64,000 bases of DNA from Paraphaeosphaeria minitans (GCA_015832175.1 WJXW01000018.1:372001-436000), one strand, 5' to 3'; shown: positions 10,656-22,702, numbered from the stretch's first letter. Translations and numbers: made by a program. The notes: generated by a model not told the origin, from the letters alone.

Positions 10656-11837
10656 CTACACACCAACAGGAGGCTCCTTGCACTCTGGCGGTGCATCACT
10701 CGGCTCCTTGGGCGGCTTGTTTCTTGGTCCTTCTACTCTTTTTGCTTTGACCAGCACTGGAATGACTCCGCCTGTCTGTAATACGAATGTCCTGTGCCCG
10801 ATGGCTGCCAAGATGCTCCTAATCGCACCCGAGTGGCTGGTCAATGATAGGAAGACTCCATCGTCGTTTTCGAAGATATCGTCCAACAGCGCGGACAGGC
10901 GATTTTGAAGAGCTGACCGAGGTTCACGGTAATCCGCTTCCCAAAGAACATCAGGCTCGGAGAAGTTCGGTTCCAGCGTAATATGCGGGAATGCCTTGAG
11001 TATATGAGAGGCTGTGCTTCGGCGGTCGCACGTGTGAACTCCCAAGACTTCTCTCACAAGCTATCCAACAGTCAACGGTGCTCCTTAAAAACGGTTGGGT
11101 GTATTCAAACCTCCTTGATGTATGGCCGATATTGTTTGTCGTGCGGAAGATTCAGTCCTTTGAAGCTTAGATCGGCTGTCTCAATAGTCCTCGTCAATGG
11201 GCTGACATAATACGTCTCCGGCGTTGGGATTCCCTTGGGAAGCAGCTTTTGCCATAGACCATTCACATCTTTTGCCTGACCCTGACCAACCTCGGTGAGG
11301 AGTGCATCAGACCAGATGACGCCGTCTGCACCATCAAGCATGGACCAATAGCACTGGTGAGTCAGTATCAAGGATATGGCCGGGGAATATGAATGCAGCG
11401 CACATCCCAAGCCTTAGTCCCGTACTTGCTTTCCGCGACATTATGGTGTCCCTGTCCGTGTCTCCCTAAAAAAAGCACTTTGACACTCTCTTCGTCTCCA
11501 CTCTTCTTGTTCAAGTCTCTGACGAGCTTTTCGAACCTGCGCCACTGTCCTTGCTCTTTCTCAGCATCAGTATCGGTGTCATACCTTCGTTCCAGAAGCC
11601 CAAACTCTTCTTTGATCTGATCTTTATCAGCTTCCAAGTTCCTTTTGAGTACTCAAGACGCACAAAATCAAACTTAGAGTCGTCAGTTGGATCCTCACTT
11701 TGCGCGAAGTAGCCCTTCAACGTCTCGAACTCGTAATGAAAGCTCTTCGGCGAGTCCGACGCGGAGCTGGACATCTTATCTTGCGTCCAGAAAAATAGGA
11801 AAGCGAATGTGAAGACGAGCAAGCAAGCTCTATGCAT
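10656..11837 (-). CDS. histidine phosphatase / phosphoglycerate-mutase-like protein
   Basis: Exons 11664-11837, 11404-11616, 11111-11353 and 10656-11060 give 344 aa. The RHG signature is LGRHGQGHHN, where the first His is the phospho-acceptor. SPLTRTIETA and LTSHSGAIRSIL carry the conserved Arg and second His of the histidine phosphatase superfamily. The N-terminus (MHRACLLVFTFAFLFFW) is a hydrophobic signal or anchor segment; a second Met (MSSSASDS, ATG at 11774) would give a soluble form. Fungal members of this FHYE...GYF subgroup are annotated as phosphoglycerate mutase family, but the substrate is unknown and glycolytic activity should not be assumed. The third intron has a weak GTTTGA donor. 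The C-terminus is proline-rich and low in complexity. Confidence 0.9.
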
Positions 11838-12369
11838 GGTTCATTAAGACTGTTGCCGTAGCTAGGAATATCGACGGGCGCTTACATGGGTGAAGTGATC
11901 GTGAAACTAAGGTAGGGGTACTCTGTGTTGCGATACCGGATCAGCATTACAGTATCAACAATTTAAGGTTGGACTGCCGTGCAGATAGAGTTGCTACGTG
12001 AAGAGCGAGAGAGGCAGTCACGATGGTGAAGATTGACATTTGGAAAGCATGCCCCACCAAACGCGGGTGGCCAATCAAAGGTCGAAGAGCCAACATGAAC
12101 TCTCATACGAATTATTATGTCTTTTCATTCACAGTAAAATTGTCTGCACGTTTCACGCTTCCTAGGATTGGTGTCAGACGATGGATTGTCACTGTAGGAA
12201 ATATGACAGGCAAAAGTACGGGCAAAATTTGAATAGACTGCATTAAAGCTTTTCGTCTACACATACACTCTACTGAGCGACCTTGCACAATGACCCTCCA
12301 TCCCAAGATGTGAGCAAATGACCCTAGGCACCGAACGCCGTCCCATGCATCCATCATTCATCACGCCTT
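11838..12369. other. intergenic
   Basis: Only short frames are seen, no RNA gene, and no repeat of note. It should hold the promoter of the PGM-like gene and the 3' end of the eIF3i transcript. Confidence 0.55.
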
Positions 12370-13487
12370 TTACAGGTTCGCCTGCTCCTGCGCCTTTTCC
12401 CTCTCAACCTCGTACATGAAGTCGAAGTAGCCCTTGTCAAAGTGGTGTACACGAACGTAACCATCCTCTCCGCCGCTGCAGTATCCGGTACCTTGCGGGT
12501 GGACTGCGACATAGTTGAGAGGACCGAAGTGACCCCTCACGCGACCAATCTCCTCCATGAAGATCTTGTGGTAGAATCGAGCTTCGAATTTTCCTTGGCG
12601 GGCGCTGGTCGTTGTGACATCCATGGCGGCTTGGCCACCGCCGAGGATAACGTAGTCCTTCACGGGTGTAATGGCGGCGCTGTTGAGGGGGGTATCGGCC
12701 ACGTAGGTCTTGAGCACTTCGAGGCTGTCGGCGGCGGAGATCTTCGCCGTCTTGTCCTTGGACGCGGTGATGAAGTATGTGCGGTCCTGGGACCATTGGA
12801 GATCGGTGACTGTCAGGATTAGCTGTGTTCGAATTGAAAAGCCAGTGATGACATACTCAACGCATCTGCCTCGTGCACCTGGGTGTTGTAGAGCAGCTCT
12901 CCGTTCTTGGCGTCGAATTGCGAAATGCTGCCGTCTTCGTGTCCGGCGATGATGTAGTGTGCGAGGTAGCTAAAGCCTGCAACTGTGGGTTTACTATCCT
13001 CACATACTATCCTCAAAACGTGCTCATCCGACTGCTGTGCCTCGACGTCGGAGTTGATCTCGTAGACATAGATCATACCGAGATGGCCGGATCGCTTCTC
13101 GGTAACACCAAGCAGCTGCTTCCCGTCTGCCGAGAACTCCACGCGCTTTATCGCGGTGGCAAAGTCCCAGGTCTTCAACAGCTTGCCCGACTTTACTTCC
13201 CACAGCCGCATCGTGTTGTCAGCGCCGCCGGTCGCGAGGAGGGTAGAAGTGGGGTCGACGTCGACCGTCCAGAGCGCACCCTGGTGGCCGTGGTAGGTTC
13301 CTAACCGTTCACCATTGTGGGAGTCTGCTCGTGTAAGCAACTGCATGTCGCGCGGTCGCAGCCGGGGTCACTAACACCATGCGCACACGACGTGATCCTT
13401 CGATACCGAGAAAATGATGTCGCCATCGGGGTTGTATTTGACCTGGGTGAGCGCGCGCTCGTGACCGGAGAGCAATATGGGGCGCAT
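12370..13487 (-). CDS. translation initiation factor eIF3 subunit i (WD40)
   Basis: Exons 13376-13487, 12857-13324 and 12370-12809 give 339 aa, the usual length for eIF3i (yeast TIF34). The N-terminus [19 protein letters not shown] is diagnostic, and splicing restores [20 protein letters not shown] across the first intron. WD40 blades are visible as [13 protein letters not shown]...[42 protein letters not shown] and the C-terminal [15 protein letters not shown]...GYVRVHHF. The protein is a seven-blade propeller subunit of the eIF3 complex in the cytosol, needed for 43S assembly and scanning. Confidence is high because length, motifs and intron phases all fit. Confidence 0.97.
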
Positions 13488-14355
13488 CTTGTGTATGATT
13501 GTGGGAAGGATGGAATCGGATCGAACTGACGGCGGGGAGGCGGATTTTTGGGATTTTGCAAGTGAGTCGGCTCATAATGCAGATGGTGTTCGAAGTGGGC
13601 TGCTTAGTGCGCGCTGCCCGAATTCGGCCTAGCTCATTTGTCCCGCATCAATCCACCGGGGTTCGACTCACCTCCAACATTTCTCGTTCGCTGAAATGTC
13701 TCGTCTTGCTGCGGATGCGAGTTTATGAGTCACAGCTACACTGTATCGCTCAATAAATTCAGACAAATTCATAGCCACGGACATCTACCGCATTAGCATT
13801 CCCGTACAAACTGCCTCAGCACATCCAGAACTTTTGCCAATGAACCTCAATGAGACTGCACTGCTCACTATGTCCCGAGATCAATGTATACTTCATACAA
13901 GTATGCGCCATACACCTCTGCTGAAGCGTCTTACGGTGCACTAAAGAGCTCTGAACGCCTAAAAGATCTCGTCCGTATGTGCCTCTAGTGATCGAAAGCT
14001 ATTCGACGGGCTGATTAAAGTTGTCTCTCATACTTTGTTTTTACCGTGTGCAAGTGGTCCCTCCTCATATCTTTTGCGAAGGCCAAATCCACTTGAACAG
14101 TGGCACGAGATGTGTCTGTTCTATCCATCCAACAGCGTGACTGGAGTATTCCCACGGTACTGTCTAAGTGAAATAATTTGAAGACACGAATATCTGTGTA
14201 TGTATCTTGCCTTCACCGAAGTTTCAACAGGTCCCGCTTTCTCCGTTTGCTGGTCCGGCAGGCGCGCCTTCCCAAACAAACGACGCTTGTTTCGACCTCA
14301 ACACCACACTCTACTCTCACACCCTCACCATCGCAACGCCAGGAGCTCGTTTTCC
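13488..14355. other. intergenic, divergent promoter region
   Basis: This stretch lies between the divergently transcribed eIF3i (-) and SH3-protein (+) genes and should hold both promoters. Frames are short and unsupported. No TATA box or repeat stands out. Confidence 0.55.
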
Positions 14356-16015
14356 ATGGCGCTCGGTAACCAGGCGAAGATGGTCGACATCTCGGGGGCG
14401 CTGACAGCGCTCGAGCCGCTCGGTGCCGATCAGTACTGCATCGCATTTGGGTGAGTTGAATGCTTTGGAGAAAGCCAGTTCTTAAGCCTAACTGGTTTAA
14501 GTCCTGGTGCTACGCAGTTTTGCGGTACACCCAAAGGGTACTCGACGTAAGTATAATTGTTTTGAGCGAGCACAACTCCCCTTATTGATACACGGAATCG
14601 GATAGCACTCAATTGCCGCGCAAAGTCGTCAATGATTTGTTGAGTGGCAATATCAAGAAGGTGCTCCATGCCTCGTTTGGCAATAACGCCAACTCGTACT
14701 TCTTCACATACGAAATGCGAGATGGTACTATCGCACATCGAGCCGGAAGTGGCATCCCAGCGGGTTTGAGGTTCTTCGTCGATCGCATCTCTTCCGCTTC
14801 GAAAGAACGCGCCTCGTCTCTACGTGTACAGCTTGGTGCAAGTAGATCCTACGTTGCCTGGTCCAATTCGCGCTGGATTTCTCGCGGAATCCCTGAAAGC
14901 TTACTAGCTGTCCTTTATCATTTGAGTTCTCCCGACTTCGACGAAGCCAATGGCTCCCAAGGACTGCTCATGTCGGGTACTATTGACAACATAGCTTGGC
15001 ACGACAGCAGCAGTTGGTACTTCAAGAGTGGAAGCGCTCATGAAGAGCTGCGCACGAGCATGGAAATCATCAAGAATGCATGGTACAGCTTGATGCACGC
15101 AAACCTAGCTGTAAGGATATAAGTCTGCCCGTGGTGTACAGTGAGCTAACAACTCAGTACGTTGCAATCGATCCACACTCTCCCACGGGCGGAACATTCG
15201 CATTTGTCGAGAAGACCCAAGACGGCCGCGAACCAAATTTCGTACTGCGGTGCGAGCCAGAGGACACAGTATCCCGACTGCACTCGAAGCAGGATCCCCC
15301 TTCGGTTCATACCCAGGTCATCAATGTCCCGAAAAAGTCAGAAGGACTGCTTATGTTCCAGTGGGCAGTCAGCAAATACACTGGATGTTCGCACGCGCGA
15401 GATACATGGGAACTAGAGCTGAAGAAGGGCGAGCGAGTCAAGGTCCTGAAATACATGGGCAATGACTGGTTCTTTGTCGAGAACCGGCGCAACGAGCATG
15501 GATGGGTGTAAGCAAGCCGTCGAATACACACTGGTCGTGTCTTTCTTGCGTGGGCAAAACACACCACCCTTCCTTAACTCATACTGACTTGGCCCTCCCA
15601 CCCTAGGCACAAGTCTTGGCTCGACTTCCAGCAAATGACACCACACGTCGACCCTCGAAAGGCGTACGCGCGATTCACGGTCGACGTTGAGAAGATGTTC
15701 AAAGCGGGCAACATTCGCATGTTTCCGGTTCTAAACCTTTACATGAATGCATGTACCAAAGACACATGTAGCCCTCTAAAGACAGATCCTCATTATCTTG
15801 GCATCTGCCACCACGATCTCCACGAGCTTATGCGTGGATCTGGCGACTACTCTCTGGACACGCTGAAGACGGAGCGCAACAAGTGGCATCCAGACAGGTT
15901 CGCTCGATTCTGTCATCCACATCATCGCGAGACTCTCAGGGAGAAAGCGCAAGCACTCTTCGTCCTGTTTGGTGTTCTGATGGAGAAGACTCCGGCGCCC
16001 GAGCCAGCTGCCTAG
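14356..16015 (+). CDS. SH3-domain protein with an HPD-containing C-terminal segment
   Basis: Exons 14356-14450, 14502-14546 (45 nt), 14606-15110, 15158-15507 and 15607-16015 give 467 aa. Residues about 295-340 form an SH3-like domain (WELELKKGERVKVLKYM, then DWFFVENRRNEHGWV and HKSWLDF across the last intron). The C-terminal 60 residues contain ERNKWHPDRFARF with an HPD tripeptide, resembling a degenerate J-like helical segment found in uncharacterised fungal proteins. The N-terminal 200 residues (with LGADQYCIAFGPGATQFCG) are unassigned. The first intron appears to use an AAG acceptor (14499-14501) after a CTAAC branch; the alternative CAG at about 14515-14517 breaks the frame. The function is unknown; a protein-protein adaptor is inferred. 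Confidence 0.85.
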
Positions 16016-16512
16016 GGAGGTTGTACAAGCGTCTGGAACGGTTTACATGGCTTCGGCTCAAGGGCCAGTGGAACTATCGGACCGAACACCATCAAATACC
16101 GGTTGGATGTCATGTTTGAAATGGGGGAGGCAGTTGGGATGAAGAACGTTACCGCGGTTTCGGGGATTAGTTGGCAACGGAGGCACTAAACTCCATCTAG
16201 AAATTTATCGAATTTTTGCCAGGTCCACGGCCAGTCAATGATCCCTTGGGGTACTCAAACCTTAACAAGCTCAGAAATCGTGACCCTCCGTCTCCTCAAA
16301 TTGCTTGTACGTAATCGAGACGCGCAAGCAGAGGAGGAACAGTTACTCAGAGGCTTCGGTGCTGGTTGGCGTGCCCAGGGTTGTGGCCTTCTTCCACCGT
16401 CGTTCGCGCGAGCCTGACTCATCTTAACCGACGTTAGATGTCATGGTTTGATAAAATTGGTGGACTTTCGCACTGGAATTGATAGACGCATTTGGCAGCG
16501 TTTGGCCCGACG
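16016..16512. other. intergenic with upstream region of C1-THF synthase
   Basis: Between two plus-strand genes. It holds the 3' flank of the SH3-protein gene and the promoter of the folate gene, including a TGACTCA element (16415-16421). No other gene is visible. Confidence 0.6.
16415..16421 (+). promoter_or_regulatory. TGACTCA element (Gcn4/CpcA or Bas1-type site)
   Basis: A perfect TGACTCA lies 92 bp upstream of the ATG of the C1-THF synthase gene. In yeast this heptamer is the Gcn4 site and contains the TGACTC core bound by Bas1, which controls purine and one-carbon genes. Its role here is inferred from the motif and its position only. Confidence 0.5.
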
Positions 16513-19500
16513 ATGAGGCTGCGTCCGATACCGATCAGCGCGCAGGGCCGTTGGTTTCCGCAAGCTACCCCGCTGAGCACAAGATTATTTCGCTCCCCGT
16601 ATCTTCGGAGCTATGTCTATCCACCGCCCGCTTCACGGCGTCTCTTCTCCCACACCTCGCCCCTCATGACGGCCTCCAAGATCGATGGCAATGCCATTGC
16701 ACGCAGCATTCGCGAACGCCTCGGCGCAGAGGTCAAGCAGAAGCAGGCGATCAACCCGCGGTACCGCCCGTCGCTGAAGATCGTGCAGGGTAAGCGTCGC
16801 GCCGCAGAAACCTACCTTTATCCAATGCTAATGGGTCGCAGTCGGAGACCGGTCGGACTCGAGTATGTATCCCGTCTATGGAGGGATTGGAACAGCAATT
16901 GACGCGGGCAGGTACTTATGTGCGCATGAAGCTCAAGGCCGCAGAAGAGGCAGGTGCGCCCCTTCTCGTGACTCGAACCACCACTAACATGGACGACAGG
17001 CCAACATCGAAGCTGAGCTCGTCAAGTTCGGCGACGACATCTCTGAGGCCGAGCTGCTGTACACGCTCAACGCCTACAACAACGACCCCAGCATCCACGG
17101 CATCCTCGTCCAGCTGCCCCTCCCCAAGCACATCTCCGAGCACACAATCACATCGGCTGTTGCCGACGAGAAGGATGTCGACGGCTTCGGCATTGCGAGC
17201 ATTGGCGAGCTGGCCAAGCGCGGCGGCAAGCCTCTATTCACGCCATGCACGCCCAAGGGCGTCATGGTGCTGCTGAAGGAGGCGGGCGTCGACCCCAGGG
17301 GCAAGAACGCCGTCGTCTTGGGCCGGAGCGATATCGTGGGCAGCCCCGTTAGCAACTTGCTGAAGAACGCCGACGCAACCGTGACTATCTGCCACTCCAA
17401 GACCGCCAACCTGCCTGAGATGGTCAAGCAGGCGGACATCGTCGTGGCCGCGATCGGCGTCGCACACTTCGTCAAAGGCGAGTGGCTGAAGCCAGGAGCC
17501 GTCGTCATTGACGTGGGCACCAACTTCATCCCAGACGACACGAAGAAGTCCGGCCAGAGGCTCGTCGGTGATGTCGACTACGACTCCGCGGCAGACGTCG
17601 CTTCCCAGATTACACCCGTGCCTGGAGGTGTCGGACCCATGACTGTTGCTATGCTTCTTCAGAATGTGGTAGACTCCGCGGACGCCACGTTTGACAGGCA
17701 GAAGAAGCGAAAGATCAACCCACTACCCTTGAAGCTCCAGGACCCAGTGCCCTCGGACATTGAGGTATCGAGAAAACAACACCCGAAGCCCATCACCTCC
17801 GTCGCAGCTGAGGTCGGCATCTTGCCCAACGAGCTGGAGCCGTATGGCTCGACCAAGGCAAAGGTGGATCTTTCTCTGCTGAAGCGCTTGGAGCATCGTA
17901 AGAACGGCAAGTACATCTTGGTCGCTGGTATCACGCCCACTCCCCTCGGTGAGGGAAAATCGACCACTACCGTGGGTCTTGCACAGGCGCTTGGAGCACA
18001 CCTCGGCAGGATCTGCTTCGCCAACGTACGGCAACCTTCTATGGGGCCTACCTTTGGCATCAAGGGTGGTGCTGCAGGCGGTGGTTACAGCCAGGTTATT
18101 CCCATGGATGAGTTCAACCTTCATCTGACTGGCGATATCCACGCTATCACTGCTGCGAACAACCTTCTCGCTGCCGCCATCGAGACGCGCATCTTCCACG
18201 AGAACACTCAGAAGGATGGCCCACTCTACAAGCGACTTGTACCGACCAAGAAGGGCAAGCGCGAGTTCCTTCCCATCATGTACCGACGGCTGAAAAAGCT
18301 CGGTATCACCAAGACCAACCCTGACGAGCTGACGGAGGAGGAGATACGCCGTTTCGCCAGACTTGACATTGATCCTGAGACTATTACTTGGCGCCGCGTT
18401 TTGGATGTCAATGACAGGCATCTGCGAGGCATTACCATTGGTCAGGCTCCGACAGAGAAGGGTCAGACTCGTGAGACTGGCTTCGACATCTCCGTTGCTA
18501 GCGAGTGTATGGCCATCCTTGCGCTCAGCAACGACTTGTCTGACTTGAGGGAACGCCTCGGTCGCATGGTCGTTGCTAGCTCCCGCCAGGGCGACCCTGT
18601 CACCTGTGACGACATCGGTGCCGGTGGTGCTCTGGCTGCTCTGCTCAAGGATGCCATCAAGCCTAACTTGATGCAGACGCTCGAGGGCACACCCGTCTTT
18701 GTTCACGCTGGTCCCTTTGCCAACATCAGTATCGGAGCTTCTTCAGTGCTCGCTGACAAGCTTGCGCTCAAGCTCGCAGGTACTGAGCCGGATGAGGATC
18801 ATACCCAGAAGGCTGGTTTTGTGGTTACTGAGTCAGGGTTTGACTTCACCATGGGAGGTGAGCGTTTCTTCAACATCAAGTGCCGCTCCTCAGGCCTTGA
18901 GCCTGACACTGTCGTCATCGTTGCTACCGTCCGTGCCCTGAAAGTCCACGGTGGTGGTCCTCCGGTCACCGCAGGCGCTCAGCTCCCGGAGGTCTACCGA
19001 ACCGAGAATGTTGAAATCCTTCGCAAGGGATGTGTCAACTTGAGAAAGCACATTGAGAACGCCAAATCCTACGGCGTTCCTGTCGTTGTCTGCATCAACA
19101 AGTTCTCGACCGACACCCAGGCTGAGATCGACATCATCAAGGAGGAGGCCCTTGCCGCTGGCGCTGAAGATGCTATCGCGGCCAATCACTGGGCTGAGGG
19201 CGGCAAAGGCGCGGTTGACCTAGCCAAGGGCATCATTGCGGCAAGCAATGCCAAGTCGGACTTTAAGCTCCTGTATGACCTGGAAGGAACAGTGCAGGAG
19301 CGCATTGATGCAATCGCCCAGAAGATGTACGGCGCAGACAAGGTTGAGTTCTCAGAACTCGCTCAGAAGAAGGTGGACACCTACACCAAACAGGGCCTTG
19401 GAAACCTGCCCATTTGCGTTGCGAAGACCCAGTACTCGCTCAGTCACGACCCCGAACTCAAGGGTGCTCCGACAGGCTTCACGGTTCCCGTCCGCGACGT

Positions 19501-19636
19501 CAGAATGGCGGCTGGCGCCGGCTATCTGTACGCGCTGGCTGCAGATATCCAGACTATTCCTGGACTGCCCACTGCGCCTGGGTATCTCAACGTCGACGTA
19601 GACGTCGAGACAGGCGAGATTGACGGTCTCTTCTAG
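16513..19636 (+). CDS. trifunctional C1-tetrahydrofolate synthase
   Basis: Methylene-THF dehydrogenase / methenyl-THF cyclohydrolase / formate-THF ligase. Exons 16513-16789, 16842-16862 (21 nt), 16912-16949 and 17000-19636 give 990 aa. The N-terminal domain has the catalytic YVRMK (Tyr and Lys), [31 protein letters not shown] and [14 protein letters not shown]. The C-terminal ligase has the ATP loop [10 protein letters not shown], then [19 protein letters not shown] and [16 protein letters not shown]. The third intron must use a GC donor (GAG|GCAGGT) to keep frame. The first 51 residues are Arg/Ser-rich like a mitochondrial presequence (yeast Mis1-like), and an internal ATG at 16666 (MTASKIDG) starts the cytosolic-type core (Ade3-like), so one gene may serve both compartments (inference). 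It supplies one-carbon units for purine, thymidylate and Met synthesis. Confidence 0.97.
16950..16999 (+). other. GC-AG intron in the C1-THF synthase gene
   Basis: The 50-nt intron begins GCAGGT after GAG and ends GACGACAG, with a CACTAAC branch-like sequence 10 nt before the acceptor. Using the overlapping GT (16954) would leave the exon in phase 1 and break the frame into ANIEAELV. The GC donor gives [13 protein letters not shown], the same length as in other C1-THF synthases. Confidence 0.85.
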
Positions 19637-21517
19637 ATTTATACTTTAATAGCGGTATGGCGTTAAGAAAAGCGCGATCTTTCAACAGTTAGTAGAGCTT
19701 TTGGTGCTTCACGGCTAGACGCATCGATGCGGGACCGGTTGGTACGACAGAGTATTTCAACATTCATGCATGCATTTCTGTGGTTCAGCGTCGAGATGCG
19801 GCCTTCAATTGTGCGATACAAGAATTACACAAGCCATGTTCACACACCTCGCTTCCTTGATAGTGTGACAAGTCTAAGGACTGACATGGTCTATGTACAG
19901 TTCAGATCCCGAGCCTCGACGCACTCGGAGAATCTACTGGATACCATGGGGCAGACCCAAGAGGTTAAAATAGCATTGCACAATTCTCTGCGCCGCTGAC
20001 ACGTGATACTCACGAATCTCAGGAAACTCATCAGGTATGGGACCAGGAGTACACGTTTGGTATGTGTGGTAAGAAGCCATGTCTTGAACCCAGGGTGGCG
20101 GCACATGTACACAATCTCCAACATCGCACATGTACAGCAGGTTATGAAGCAGACATGTTTCTGGAATGAGCAATGTTCATCTGTTCCGACGAGGCATAAT
20201 CGAATCTGTCGGAATCGTTCGGCTTCATGCGCACAGGAAGCCCAACAGCACCCATCTAGACAGAGGTAGGTACATCATACATGCAGCAACGTCTGCACAC
20301 CAAGGATCCTTTCTGCGATCTTGCGTAACAACCCACAGCGCCCATGATGCTTACAACCCGTTTCAACATGCTCACGCACACAGGCGTAGGCGTAAACCAC
20401 ACACGGACCGCCATGCCCATCTCTAAATCGTGCTGCAACCCAGGAACCAGTCATCGGCACTGCGGCGTCCCAACGCATATTGTTTCCGTTCCGAGCACAC
20501 GCGTGCGGAAGCGACCGAGCAGCACGGCGCGAGGATGCACGAGGTGTCGGGAATCGAGTAGGCATCCTGAACTACCTACCGTAGAACGTCGCTTTCTTTC
20601 TCTTTTGCCATGCCGGTTACGTCTTCACTTCCCCGACGGGACGAAAACCGATCGTGTGATGTGGTTTGCCGAAAACAGAAAAAAAAAGAAAAAAAAAGGT
20701 CCCGCAATGTGGCTACCGTGGCCGACCATGGCTATTGTACATGCCAGTGCTCCGACCGAAAGGGATCGGAGAGGAAGCTGGTGGCGGCACGTCCACGCCA
20801 TGCTAGGTACCTAGTTGCACAAGGGCGCTTTTAGAAATCGGTGCGAGGCTGTGGCTGGTCTGCTGTGCATACACTGGACTGTGGTGTGCAATAGACACCC
20901 GAGATCCTGAGGGGAGGCGTGCGAGCACCCAGTACAGTCGCCTTATACCAAGGTCAAGACACTCGACACTAGCTTCACTTCTCATAGAGAGTCGGCATGC
21001 TTTGCGACACCCATCGCGTCGATAGTAGGCCTGGATGCTGCTTTCACAGCTCGCATCCCCGTGATGTCCTGCATACAGGAGGAGGGGGGGGGGAGGGGGC
21101 GAATGGTGAAGAGGGACAGAGGAACAAGTGGATGTAGGAGAGCGAAAGTGAGGCATTGGCGTTCGGTTGGGCTGGTTGTGCTTTCCATGAATCGTCCATG
21201 GTTGTGAGATTATTTCGGGTGCAATACGGTGTCCCCCTATCCAACCGACACGCAGTCCCTATTTGCACACTTGGAGAAAGTCAGAATGTTGGATACCTAA
21301 TCCGTCAATGATGTCATTCGTATCGAATCTATTCGTCTCATGAAAAAAGGACGGGCGCGGCTTCCAAAAAGGCAGGCGGCCCGACCCGAAAGTCCCGACG
21401 TCGGCCTGGAATGCACACAGCATTCCATCCTCAAACGCCCGCTAATGAAATCCCGAGATGCCAGCCGACGAGTGTCCCAGCCATGCTTTTCCTTATGCCC
21501 TCCCTCTCGCCATCTGC
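19637..21517. other. intergenic between convergent genes
   Basis: This 1.9-kb stretch lies between the convergent C1-THF synthase (+) and MBF1 (-) genes. Frames are short, overlap on both strands and show no domains. A poly-A-rich tract (20681-20698) and a G-rich run (about 21081-21098) are the only simple features. I see no gene. Confidence 0.6.
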
Positions 21518-22143
21518 TTATTTCTTCTTGTTCGGGAACTTGGGCTGCCCGATCTTGTCACCCCGCAGGATGACATTGAGCACGCGCTCCATGTTGCCCA
21601 GCAGCTTCTGGTCGGGGGTCGCGGTGCCGCGCTCAAAGTCGGCGATGATGGTGGGCGTGCTGTTGCACTTCGTCGCGAGGTCCTTCTGCGTCATGGTGGT
21701 GCCCTTGTCGTTCTTGGCCTCGGAGCGTGCCTTGGAGATGGCCTGCCCGACCACGATGCCGACCGTCTTCGGCTTGATGATGTCGTCGGAGCGGTCGACC
21801 TTGGTGAGGCGCTGGCCCTCGGAGCCGGAGCTGCCCTGCGGGGTGGGTCAGCGCGTGCTGGTGATGATGGTGGTGTCGTGTGCGGTGGGTCTATGACGTC
21901 GCCTCTTGGTGGCTTGCGCTGTGGGAATAATTTTGGAGAGGTGCTGGGGAGGGTGGGGGGAGGAGGGGTGAGGATACGTACAGCGTTGGCCGTGGAAAAC
22001 TTCTTCTCTGTGGCTACGACAGCACCGCTCCGCTGGGCTGCGTTGAGCGCGCTCTTGCCCTTGACCACCGTCTCGCGGGGTCCAGCGGCGCCGCCACGAC
22101 TGCGGGAGCCGATCTTGGTGACTGTGTCCCAGTCCTCGCTCAT
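21518..22143 (-). CDS. MBF1: multiprotein bridging factor 1 (transcription coactivator)
   Basis: Exons 21982-22143 and 21518-21835 (146-nt intron, long for this window) give 159 aa, normal for fungal MBF1. The N-terminus [18 protein letters not shown] is typical. The C-terminal half is a Cro/C1-type helix-turn-helix: [29 protein letters not shown] and LRGDKIGQP, ending PNKKK. MBF1 bridges bZIP activators such as Gcn4 and TBP, and also limits ribosomal frameshifting on collided ribosomes (known for yeast). The residues between the two halves ([20 protein letters not shown]) are also conserved in the family. Convergent with the folate synthase gene upstream. Confidence 0.96.
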
Positions 22144-22702
22144 TGTGTCGGTATGAGGCTTTTTGTTTGCTGTGGTTGGGCTTCGTAGGATACTGAGTTT
22201 CGCGAGGGTGGTTGTCAGAGCTGAGGTGGTGAGGGTCGGGCTCTGTGTGTTGAGGCGGAGTATCTGTGGCGTGCGTTTGAGTGGCAGTCGGCCGGTGTTT
22301 GTGAAGACGGATGGACTGCGCGCTGAAATGCTTAGTCATCAGTAAGACCCACCTCCTAAGCACTCTCGTATCTGTGCAGCCCTTTGGCCGCCCTTTCGGC
22401 AGCACTCACATGTCCATAGAATCACCACATCTTTAGCATGGCAAAAGTGATACTTTGGATTGATTCAAGGCCCCATGTTAGGTCAGAACACTGTGTCCTC
22501 TACGCATACCCCAACCCCACCATACCACAGCCTGCGCCTGGTCCCAACCTGACGTTATGACAGAGGCTCATCGTCCGAGACATGCCTTCATCAGCTTCTC
22601 CTACGCCATCCGACGAAGTGGTATCAACTGACTGCCCGTGTGTTTTGTCTAGCATCTAACACTAGTCATGCCTCATAAATCGTAAAATCGCATTGCGCAT
22701 GA
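22144..22702. other. intergenic
   Basis: This is the upstream region of MBF1 and the 3' flank of the trehalase gene. Small frames only; nothing else is seen. Confidence 0.6.
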
